This document shows, one piece after another, positions 1-6,738 of a DNA stretch of 7,663 nucleotides (within the stretch, counting starts at the first letter, position 1; every line of letters starts with the position of its first letter). The notes beneath the pieces are model-generated. The model saw only the letters and a list, made by a program, of their open reading frames with translations, was not told the origin of the DNA and searched no databases. The position numbers were made by a program, and so were the translations under genes. The stretch is from positions 1 to 7,663 of the forward strand of contig DMAP01000311.1 of assembly GCA_003446975.1 (NCBI GenBank), written 5' to 3'. This DNA is from Clostridiales bacterium (GTDB taxonomy: Bacteria > Bacillota > Clostridia > Tissierellales > Dethiosulfatibacteraceae).

Positions 1-1475
1 AATTGTACCCAATTCCGATAGTCATGGGGGAGTGAATCAATATATGCCTGAATTCCTAACTTGGGTATTTTGTATAGTCTATCATACTCAGAATCGTAAA
101 CATAAATTGTCTCGTTTACGCTATATTTACAGGAATACTTACTATCTACAAGATATTGTCCATCAAATTTGAACCTTTTGTTCAGCATTGTGAACCTTAT
201 ATTGTTGCCTATCGCATTATTTATAGGCCAGAAGCCAGCACCCTCTGTAAAAAACTCGATGTGACTCATCGCTCCCAGTCTGCTATATTGATTTTTAGAA
301 ACATATAGCCTTTCGCCCTGAGGAATATGCTTGAGGTTCTCATTCATTGCGATATTTTTTACAATTGCTTTCTGATGATGATTCCATCCCTTCCAGTGGT
401 CGGAAATCCCGAGCATACTGAGTAAGAATATGGAAAATAATAGTATGGTAAAATAGCGATTAAGACTCATCAGCCAGAGCACTAGAAAAGACATTAATAA
501 GGAGCTGTAAATGGCAACCCTGTTTCCGAGATTGAAGGCAGTTTGTGGGTAAAATCCTGTCAGGGCATACATGCAGAGCGATAGAAAAGCCACTGCAGCC
601 AGTGCACAGAACATGTGATAGTCAAATTTGTGCTGCTCTGGTTTAAAATACTTGAAGAAAATAACCACTACAATCAGTCCTACCAATAAAGACAAAAAAG
701 ATATATTGCCTATTGAATAGAATATTTTAATTAGGAAGGACGGCCCAATAATGATATCTAAAAATCCAAGGATCTGAAAGATTAACTGATTAAATAGTTT
801 CCGGAAATTGTCAATATCAGTGGCTCTGTTTTTCTCTAAAAGAAAAACTTTTGACATTAATAAAATATAGAATACGTATATAAGTTGAGGTAGAATAAAC
901 AGAAAAAACTTTTGGTATTGTTTCTTCAATACGAATGTTAGTGATAACCCCCATGCTATAGGGGGAGATGCATAGCTGAAGAATGAGCCTAAAATTCCTG
1001 CAAGAAATCCATATAGGTTATTACCGTTACTTATGAGAATATTGGAAAGGGCTATCAGCGCAAACGTAGGCAGTAGGTACTGACCGTTCTGCAACACATA
1101 GTTGACCGAATCGTGTATAGGGTAAAGTACAAACAGGAATGAGAATAGAAAGGCGTTTCGACTACCCAACCGATCAGCTGCAAAAAGATAAATCAGAAAG
1201 ATGGAAAGCCATGCCAAAAAGACCTTAGTGACATCATAATATACCTCATTTTTCCCGAATAAATAGTATTCAGTGAAATCAAGATAATAGGCAGGTATAT
1301 TGTAAAACATATAGAGGAGTTTGGATTCCTGGTAGTTAAGTGTTAATAACTGATGAAGGGTCCAGTTTTGAACTGATTGGATATGTATTATCTCATCTCC
1401 ATGAATACCTGTTCCTAAGAAGAGGTAACAAAGAAAAAATAAGAGGAAAATAAATGCCAGAACTGTTTTATTCAT
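1..1475 (-). CDS. Polytopic membrane protein, GT-C glycosyltransferase-like (C-terminus outside window)
   Basis: Reverse-strand translation is open from an ATG at 1475 to the window edge: 491 codons, no stop, so the C-terminus is missing. The protein opens with a hydrophobic segment (about residues 4-20), immediately followed by a loop with H25-G26-D27-E28. About nine more hydrophobic segments follow (roughly 84-101, 108-120, 133-148, 156-180, 189-207, 229-250, 258-275, 288-305 and 323-356). From about residue 360 it becomes a soluble tail rich in aromatic and charged residues. An acidic pair in the first external loop after TM1 is the usual catalytic site in GT-C enzymes (PMT/ArnT type), which use lipid-linked sugar donors; that assignment is by architecture only. 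It starts 2 bases after the radical-SAM stop, with only a weak ribosome binding site, so it is probably co-translated. An O-antigen polymerase or other polytopic cell-surface protein remains possible. Confidence 0.8.
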   Translation of the reverse strand, partial: MNKTVLAFIFLLFFLCYLFLGTGIHGDEIIHIQSVQNWTLHQLLTLNYQESKLLYMFYNIPAYYLDFTEYYLFGKNEVYYDVTKVFLAWLSIFLIYLFAADRLGSRNAFLFSFLFVLYPIHDSVNYVLQNGQYLLPTFALIALSNILISNGNNLYGFLAGILGSFFSYASPPIAWGLSLTFVLKKQYQKFFLFILPQLIYVFYILLMSKVFLLEKNRATDIDNFRKLFNQLIFQILGFLDIIIGPSFLIKIFYSIGNISFLSLLVGLIVVVIFFKYFKPEQHKFDYHMFCALAAVAFLSLCMYALTGFYPQTAFNLGNRVAIYSSLLMSFLVLWLMSLNRYFTILLFSIFLLSMLGISDHWKGWNHHQKAIVKNIAMNENLKHIPQGERLYVSKNQYSRLGAMSHIEFFTEGAGFWPINNAIGNNIRFTMLNKRFKFDGQYLVDSKYSCKYSVNETIYVYDSEYDRLYKIPKLGIQAYIDSLPHDYRNWVQ

Positions 1476-1477
1476 TT

Positions 1478-3016
1478 TTAAATCTGTGAAGATAAATTGT
1501 GCTTGCCTTGGAAGAATTTTGTCACTCTGCGTATAAATATTCGTCCCGTGATATTCGAGAACCGTAAGGAGAGATAAATGAAGAGCTCAATCATCTTTTT
1601 TAATTCTTTGGTTGATAAATACCATCTGTGCTGAAGTTTGATTACATTTCCTCCCGCATATTTTTGGGAAATAAGCTTTCTTAATCCACTCGGACTGAGA
1701 TAAAAAGAAATGTTTGCCCACATTGTGTCATAAATAAGCTCCAATCTATCATTACCATCGGGAACATAAGGTATATCATCACTTTCCCACATATACTGAA
1801 CTCCAAAATTTTCCCATTCATTTCTGATTAAGATCTTTTTTAGGGGATACTCCTGATTAAAAATCGGCGTGCCGGGGTAAGGTGCAAGAGTGTTGAAACG
1901 GGCTGACGCTATCGGTAGTGATCGCACAAAATTTATGGTTTCGTAGCGATCTTTTCTTGTTTCCTTCGGCAGTCCGAAAATGATTGTAGTTCCTATTGAG
2001 AATCCTTTATTTGCAGATCTTACAATGGCGTCTGCAACAGTCGCAACGGTCTCTCCCTTTTTTATTATCTTCATGAGTCTTTCACTGCCGGTCTCAAGTC
2101 CGTAGTAAAGTATTCGGAAATTTGCCTTATATGCCATGTCGAGAATATCGTCTTTAGCATTATCTCCACGGAGTGAGCCATGAAAGAAGGCTTCCTTATT
2201 AAGACCTTCCCTTATTATTGCTTCACACAGATTCATAAAATGTTTCTTGTTAACAGCAATGTTATCATCCATCAGAAAGATGGAGGTCTGTTTATACTGC
2301 CTGATAAGTATTGAGATCTCATATATAATTCTTTCCACCGAATGGAAGCGGTATGTTGTGCCTGAAATACTTCTCGATGAACAAAAAGTGCAATGATAGG
2401 GGCATCCTCTTGATCCAAAGATACCGGAGAAGTTAGGGTATCTATGGAGATCTTTACTGAATAGCTCATATGGAAAAGTCGGGATATCATCGAGATTCGA
2501 GATCATTGGTCTATCTGGATTATGTGTGTATTTGTTCTCTTCTTGGTAGGAAATACCGGCTATATGTCTATAATCATCTCCGGCAAGGATGAGGCTGACC
2601 ATTTCACGAAACGTATTCTCACCCTCTCCTCTGACAACGACATCAACGCCTTCTTTCGATAGCGCCTCTTCCGGAAGCACCGTTGGGTGAATACCACCAA
2701 GGACAATTGTTGCTTCACTGTCTATCAACTTAATTCTTCTGGATAAATCGTATGCGCGTCCTGAATTGAGGGTAAGAACGCTCATCCCAACAATCCGCGG
2801 CTTCTCTAATGCCATGATGATTTGCTGAAGGTCTTCACTTTCAATTGGATGTATCTGTTCATCTATAATTTCGACATGTTCAATGCCCGACGCCATCAAA
2901 TAACCAGCGAGGACGCCTATGCTCGTAGGAAAAGTAATATTTACTAGTGCATTAATTTTTTTATTCTGTGATTTTTCATTTATTTTTGGGTTGATTAGCA
3001 GGATATTTGTTCTCAT
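1478..3016 (-). CDS. B12-binding-domain radical SAM protein
   Basis: 512 aa. The N-terminus (about 1-145) looks like a cobalamin-binding Rossmann domain of radical-SAM enzymes: an ILLINP opening, a VGMS strand at 76-79, a VLGGIHPTVLPEEAL segment at 105-119 and RGEGE at 129-133. The DxHxxG cobalamin-ligand motif is absent, as is common in this group. The radical-SAM core starts near 198, with the [4Fe-4S] ligands C205, C209 and C212 (GCPYHCTFC). Core strands follow, including FLMDDN (247-252), YYGLETGSE (304-312) and IIFGLPKET (345-353). The C-terminus (about 390-512) is family-variable and contains a basic, hydrophobic stretch near 470-500. Relatives include class B methyltransferases that methylate unreactive carbons, and cyclases such as BchE. 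The substrate here is unknown; the neighbours suggest a sugar, lipid carrier or surface glycan. The ATG is preceded by AAAGG 12 bases upstream. A 69-base gap separates it from the glycosyltransferase gene. Confidence 0.9.
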   Translation of the reverse strand: MRTNILLINPKINEKSQNKKINALVNITFPTSIGVLAGYLMASGIEHVEIIDEQIHPIESEDLQQIIMALEKPRIVGMSVLTLNSGRAYDLSRRIKLIDSEATIVLGGIHPTVLPEEALSKEGVDVVVRGEGENTFREMVSLILAGDDYRHIAGISYQEENKYTHNPDRPMISNLDDIPTFPYELFSKDLHRYPNFSGIFGSRGCPYHCTFCSSRSISGTTYRFHSVERIIYEISILIRQYKQTSIFLMDDNIAVNKKHFMNLCEAIIREGLNKEAFFHGSLRGDNAKDDILDMAYKANFRILYYGLETGSERLMKIIKKGETVATVADAIVRSANKGFSIGTTIIFGLPKETRKDRYETINFVRSLPIASARFNTLAPYPGTPIFNQEYPLKKILIRNEWENFGVQYMWESDDIPYVPDGNDRLELIYDTMWANISFYLSPSGLRKLISQKYAGGNVIKLQHRWYLSTKELKKMIELFIYLSLRFSNITGRIFIRRVTKFFQGKHNLSSQI

Positions 3017-3085
3017 ACAGATGAAAAACCTTTCACAGAACGTTGATATTGAGGTATGTTTTATAATTCTTGTGGTTCTATCTTT

Positions 3086-4033
3086 TTACTGAATAATTTT
3101 TTTGACAATTGACTCGATTATATACGTGGGCCTTCTACGCGTCACATCAAGCGCCCTCCACAAGTATTCTCCCAATATTCCCAACATGAGCATTTGGACT
3201 CCACCAAGGACCAATACCACAACCATCAGAGACGCCCAACCCTGTATTGGCTTTCCGAGAAGGCCACTGATAAAAACCACACCAGCATAAATAAAACCAA
3301 CCAGCGCTACAAAGAAACCAAGATAGCTCATAAAGCGAATCGGGAAATAACTGAAGGCTGTAACAGAATCGACAACGAGCTTCAACTTCTTCTTCAGTGT
3401 CCAACCTGATTTCCCGTACTCCCTTGCTTCCTTATTGTAGGTAATGAAATCCTGCTGGAACCCCAGCCAAGTGATTAATGCCAGAAGGCTAACGTGCGCT
3501 TCGTTGAATTGCTTCAAAGTGGCAATGACTTGCATATCTATGAGAAAGAAGTCCGCTCCTGTGGCCGGCATTTCCCGAATCCCAACAATTTTTCTCATCA
3601 GAAAATAGTAAAGACGAGAAAACCCTATGGTGCTGGCGCTTTCTCCCTGCCTCTGTTCTCGAACGGCCCAGACGACCTTCGCCCCTTGTTGCCACTTGCT
3701 AATGAGATTGGGGATTGTTTCAGGAGGATCCTGAAGGTCGGCAGCCATAACAACGGCGCAATTACCCTGACAGAAATCCAGACCACATTTGATGGCTTCA
3801 TGGGAACCTGAGTTTCGCGCCAGTCGTATTCCTTTAACATGGATGTCCTGCTGAGCGATCTGCGAAATGACTTGAAATGTATTGTCTTGAGAATTATCAT
3901 CAATAAGGATCCATTCCCAATCGATCATTTCATCTTGCAGAACATTTTTAATCCGCTGATATAGAAGAAGTATATTACCGGCTTCGTTGTATGCAGGAGT
4001 GATGATTGTCAACATAATATCAGGTGTTGTCAT
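3086..4033 (-). CDS. Family 2 glycosyltransferase, GtrB/ArnC/DPM1-like, membrane anchored
   Basis: 315 aa from the ATG at 4033. The frame is open further up to a TTG at 4045, but this ATG forms an ATGA overlap with the upstream aminotransferase stop, the usual coupled arrangement. The GT-A domain shows the nucleotide-binding start TIITPAYNEAGN (about 9-20), D45-D46 in ILIDDNSQDN, and the metal-binding AADLQDPPE with D99 and D102. TGADFFLID (158-166) and the REYGKSGW segment (204-211) are typical of the polyprenyl-phosphate sugar transferase branch. Two C-terminal membrane helices (about 235-258 and 266-288) are followed by a short basic tail with RRRPTYIIES. The expected reaction is transfer of a sugar from a nucleotide donor to undecaprenyl phosphate at the inner membrane. 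The sugar cannot be read from sequence. Because the upstream SDR and aminotransferase are translationally coupled to it, their product is a natural candidate donor (inference). Confidence 0.92.
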   Translation of the reverse strand: MTTPDIMLTIITPAYNEAGNILLLYQRIKNVLQDEMIDWEWILIDDNSQDNTFQVISQIAQQDIHVKGIRLARNSGSHEAIKCGLDFCQGNCAVVMAADLQDPPETIPNLISKWQQGAKVVWAVREQRQGESASTIGFSRLYYFLMRKIVGIREMPATGADFFLIDMQVIATLKQFNEAHVSLLALITWLGFQQDFITYNKEAREYGKSGWTLKKKLKLVVDSVTAFSYFPIRFMSYLGFFVALVGFIYAGVVFISGLLGKPIQGWASLMVVVLVLGGVQMLMLGILGEYLWRALDVTRRRPTYIIESIVKKIIQ

Positions 4034-5226
4034 ATACACATACAAGATTTTTTTAGGGTCATCACGACTCTGAGTTGATCATCTTCCGTCATTTGATGAT
4101 ATAGTGGCAAAATTATGCAGCGATCTTGTGCCCTTTCGCTTTCGGTAAGCTTGGCGCATCGTCCCGGTTCGCATTCGCATGGGCCGGGGCCTTTTCCACA
4201 TGACCAAGTTCCGCATATGAATGAGTCTTCTCGATGTGCGCACATAACACCCCTTCGGATTGCTATTTCAGCATCGAGCATCTCTTGCATTACGGTTATC
4301 TGATTCACACGTTCCGGCAAACGTACGCAGAGGCTCTGCCAATTGCTTCTTGCCCACGCGGGTTCTAAGGGAAATCCAATGTCTGGAATTTCCTCACTCA
4401 ACAGTGTCCGATAACATTTGACCATTTCTCTCCGCCGCACAACGATTTCCGCCAGCCTTTTTAGTTGTTCACGACCCATTGCCGCCTGTATATCAGTCAT
4501 ACGGTAGTTGTAACCGACACATGGATAAGATTCGAAGATAACTTCCTCTGACCCATGACGAACCGTATCAGGAATACTCATGCCATGCTGTCGCCAGAGC
4601 CGAAATTGATGGTCCCATTCAACATTACCCGTGGTGATCATACCGCCATCACCAGTACTTAAGAGTTTTCTGGGATGAAAAGAAAAGCAGGCGATATCTC
4701 CATGGGGCTTCCCAACTTTTTCCCATTTATCCTTCCAGAGTATCTCACTGCCGGCGGCGCACGCGGCGTCTTCAACAACAGGCAAGCCATGACGGCGGGC
4801 AATAGACAAAATGCTGGACAGATCACAAGGCATGCCAAGCTGATGGACACAGAGAATAGTCCTGGTGCGGCGGGTAATAGCGTTTTCGAGAAGATTTGGG
4901 TTGATATTGAAAGTCTGCGGTTCAATATCGACGAATACGGGAACGGCACCACAATAACGTATGCTGTTAGCGGTAGCAATGAAAGAATGACTAACCGTAA
5001 CGACTTCGTCTCCCGGTTTCACACCAACAACCAGAAGGGCAAGATGAAGGGCGGAAGTGCAGCTTGAAACAGCGCAGGCATGGGTTGCGCTGACATATTC
5101 GGCAAACTCTCTTTCGAAGTTCGCAACTTCTGGACCCTGGGTGACCCAGCCACTCATGATCACCCGTTCGATAGCGGCCACTTCTCTGCCATCCATAACG
5201 GTTTTGATGATGGGTATCAAGGTCAT
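4030..5226 (-). CDS. DegT/DnrJ/EryC1/StrS-family sugar aminotransferase with Cys-rich insert
   Basis: 398 aa from the ATG at 5226, which overlaps the SDR stop as ATGA. A TTG at 5250 is a longer alternative start but lies on the GGTGGAGG that would serve as ribosome binding site. This is a PLP-dependent enzyme converting a keto-sugar nucleotide to an amino sugar. Family marks in order: SGWVTQGPEVANFE (about 25-38), SSCTSALHLAL (54-64), DEVVTVSHSFIATAN (73-87), E152-D153 in VVEDAACAAG (the Asp that contacts the PLP ring nitrogen), the PLP lysine K187 in SFHPRKLLSTGDGG, and GYNYRMTDIQAAMG (238-251). The length is normal for the family. Oddly, residues 338-357 hold five cysteines (C338, C343, C350, C352, C357) in a Gly/Pro-rich stretch before the usual LPLYHQMTEDDQ C-terminal motif. 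Keto-sugar position and nucleotide are unknown; the N-terminal motif is reminiscent of 4-aminotransferases such as perosamine synthase. Confidence 0.93.
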   Translation of the reverse strand: MTLIPIIKTVMDGREVAAIERVIMSGWVTQGPEVANFEREFAEYVSATHACAVSSCTSALHLALLVVGVKPGDEVVTVSHSFIATANSIRYCGAVPVFVDIEPQTFNINPNLLENAITRRTRTILCVHQLGMPCDLSSILSIARRHGLPVVEDAACAAGSEILWKDKWEKVGKPHGDIACFSFHPRKLLSTGDGGMITTGNVEWDHQFRLWRQHGMSIPDTVRHGSEEVIFESYPCVGYNYRMTDIQAAMGREQLKRLAEIVVRRREMVKCYRTLLSEEIPDIGFPLEPAWARSNWQSLCVRLPERVNQITVMQEMLDAEIAIRRGVMCAHREDSFICGTWSCGKGPGPCECEPGRCAKLTESERAQDRCIILPLYHQMTEDDQLRVVMTLKKSCMCI

Positions 5227-6188
5227 AGGCTTCTTTGCTGCCTCCACCAAGCCACCAAACGGATCAATCCTTCTTCCAATGAAACCCCTGATTTAAAGCC
5301 CATCAGTTTTTCAGCTTTTTCAACATTTGCCAAACGGCGAGGGACAGGATTGACTTTTCGTTCAGGACCGTACTCCGGCTTCAAATCAGAGTTCATCACT
5401 CTCAGCAACATCGTTGCAAGTTTATTCAGGCTTGTTTCCACACCGCTGGCGATATTAAAGACATCGTCGGAAATCTCAGATTGCAGGGCTGCGATATTGG
5501 CACGGGCAACATCTTCGACAAAAATAAAGTCCATTGTTTGGGTCCCATCACCCAAAATGATGGGCTCCTGGCCATTTTCTATTCGTTCCATCCAGCGGAT
5601 GAGGACTTCCGTATATTTTCCGTAAATATCCATTCGCGGTCCATACACATTAAAATATCTCAACGCCACGTAAGGGAATCCATACATATCGTTGTACGAG
5701 CGGAGCAATCCTTCCAGAAAGACCTTTGTAGCGCCGTACCAGGTCCGGTTGTTATAGGGATGATGTGACTCGACTGTTGGAAAAGAATCAGCCAACCCAT
5801 ATATTGAAGCGGATGAGGCCGTTATAAATTTTTTCACTCCAGCCATCATCGCAGCCTCAATCACATTAAAGCTGCCATCACACATAACGGAGAGTGCTTC
5901 ACGGGGGTTCTCAGCACATGCAGTAATCCGCAGGGTTGCCATATGGATGACTGCGTCCATTCCGGTAGTGACTGATTGGATTGCATCTACATTTCGAACA
6001 TCCCCCTCCACTAACGTCACACGTGGATCATTCAAAATGGCTTCAACATTTTTCAAGGTTCCACGAACCAAATTATCAAAGATGACTATTTTTGCAGGGT
6101 TGTAGTAGCGTAACAATAAATCAATAGTTGTAGATCCGATGAGACCACAACCTCCCGTGACGAGGATTGCTGCATCATTGATATACAT
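5223..6188 (-). CDS. Extended SDR NAD-dependent sugar-nucleotide epimerase/dehydratase
   Basis: 321 aa, a normal length for extended SDR enzymes. The N-terminal Rossmann fold has GxxGxxG as G12-G15-G18 (TGGCGLIGS) and D38 in VIFDNL, which favours NAD over NADP. GDV at 62-64 and HMATL at 82-86 are cofactor-contact segments. The active site has serines in TASSASIYG (123-131) and the Y151/K155 pair in WYGATK. RYFNVYGPR (177-185) and DFIFVEDVARA (220-230) are the substrate-domain marks of the UDP-glucose 4-epimerase/WbpP-like group. It is the first gene of a three-gene unit with the aminotransferase and the glycosyltransferase and has the only strong ribosome binding site at normal spacing in the unit. 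It may epimerise or oxidise the sugar nucleotide that the aminotransferase then modifies. Which reaction it performs cannot be decided by eye. It lies directly downstream of a decayed SDR gene. Confidence 0.93.
   Translation of the reverse strand: MYINDAAILVTGGCGLIGSTTIDLLLRYYNPAKIVIFDNLVRGTLKNVEAILNDPRVTLVEGDVRNVDAIQSVTTGMDAVIHMATLRITACAENPREALSVMCDGSFNVIEAAMMAGVKKFITASSASIYGLADSFPTVESHHPYNNRTWYGATKVFLEGLLRSYNDMYGFPYVALRYFNVYGPRMDIYGKYTEVLIRWMERIENGQEPIILGDGTQTMDFIFVEDVARANIAALQSEISDDVFNIASGVETSLNKLATMLLRVMNSDLKPEYGPERKVNPVPRRLANVEKAEKLMGFKSGVSLEEGLIRLVAWWRQQRSL
5241..5248 (-). promoter_or_regulatory. Probable ribosome binding site for the aminotransferase, inside the SDR 3' end
   Basis: GGTGGAGG on the minus strand sits 14 bases upstream of the ATG at 5226, a rather long spacing. 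It lies within the last codons of the SDR gene. Together with the ATGA stop/start overlap it favours the ATG over the TTG at 5250, which is only two bases from this motif. Confidence 0.45.
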
Positions 6189-6197
6189 AACAAATCA

Positions 6198-6204
6198 CTC
6201 CTTT
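6198..6204 (-). promoter_or_regulatory. Strong ribosome binding site for the SDR epimerase gene
   Basis: On the minus strand the sequence AAAGGAG ends 9 bases before the ATG at 6188. It is the best Shine-Dalgarno match in the window at normal spacing and supports that start. It lies just beyond the end of the broken SDR gene and would initiate translation of the three-gene coupled unit. Confidence 0.8.
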
Positions 6205-6225
6205 GATATTATCTCATTGCTGAAT

Positions 6226-6691
6226 CTAACTTTTTACGCGGTCACCATTTTGCGAATCGCCGTAAACCGTATTTGGCAATGTCGGGTGTTGCTCGCTCAC
6301 CTGCACCCACCCAGCCGTTCCGTAAACATCCGAACTACAAACATAAATGAATTTCCTAACATGGTTTCTTCTTGACGCATTGAGTAGCTTGAGTGTCGCC
6401 GTTGCATTGACATCATGATTTTCTAAAGGATTATTCATTGAATGTCTCACGCCAAGACAAGCCAGGTGGAAAACAACTTCTGCTTGTTTCGTCAGCTTAT
6501 CGATTTCAGCTTCATCGCGAATATCCGCTATAATCAGATCTGCGCCATCGTCAATTAGACCCTTAAGATTTTCTTTTTTCCCCATTGATAAGGCTATCAA
6601 TAACGATAACATGAAACCCGTATTGAACCAGCTGCCTCGTCAATTCACATCCTATAAAACCTGCACCACCTGTAATAAGTATATTCTTCAT
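6226..6691 (-). pseudogene. Broken SDR sugar-nucleotide epimerase/dehydratase (frameshifted, C-terminus missing)
   Basis: The ATG at 6691 opens a clear SDR N-terminus (LITGGAGFIG at residues 5-14, then VIVIDSLING), but this frame stops at 6563-6565 after 42 codons. From about 6582 homology continues in another frame: a GKKENLKG start, then GADLIIADIRDEAEID, HLACLGVRHS, VNATATLKLLNA, IYVCSSDVYG and VYGDS. Joining the frames needs removal of one base, most simply one G in the minus-strand run GGGGAAAAAA (plus 6574-6583). The second frame ends at 6226. After VYGDS the codon expected for the active-site lysine (YxxxK) appears one base out of frame at 6249-6251, and that frame also stops at 6234-6236. 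About 150 C-terminal residues of a normal 300-residue enzyme are absent. The product is therefore very unlikely to be active. It begins 47 bases after the formyltransferase, suggesting it once belonged to that amino-sugar pathway. A sequencing error could explain the first shift but not the missing C-terminus. Confidence 0.85.
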
Positions 6692-6738
6692 ATCGTTTTA
6701 GATTCGTTTTCTTTTTTTAGGTTTCGGTACTTATACTT

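Noticed and set aside
1..1475. Treating the first 1.5 kb as non-coding
   Set aside because: The minus strand is open throughout from an ATG 2 bases after the radical-SAM stop and encodes a coherent multi-span membrane protein; it only lacks its stop because of the window edge.
3017..3085. Terminator or promoter in the gap between the glycosyltransferase and radical-SAM genes
   Set aside because: No GC-rich stem with a T-run and no convincing -35/-10 pair was visible; AT-rich hexamers are expected by chance here.
3147..3903. Additional open frames, on both strands, over the glycosyltransferase gene
   Set aside because: They are other-frame readings of a gene with clear family 2 glycosyltransferase motifs and have no ribosome binding site or recognisable domain.
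4034..4045. Longer glycosyltransferase start at a TTG (319 aa)
   Set aside because: The ATG at 4033 overlaps the upstream stop as ATGA and keeps the complete domain; the four extra residues add nothing recognisable.
4675..5625. Long open frames on the plus strand opposite the aminotransferase and SDR genes
   Set aside because: Their translations show no family motifs and they lie antisense to genes with clear catalytic signatures; the higher G+C of this part explains the chance open frames.
6208..6213. GATAAT on the minus strand upstream of the intact SDR as a -10 box
   Set aside because: At 17 bases spacing the -35 position reads TAAAAA, only three of six matches, so a promoter cannot be supported.
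6574..6583. Programmed -1 frameshift at the A-rich run of the broken SDR
   Set aside because: The run resembles a slippery A AAA AAG site, but the frame needed downstream is +1 (one base skipped), not -1, and the protein would still lack its C-terminal half.
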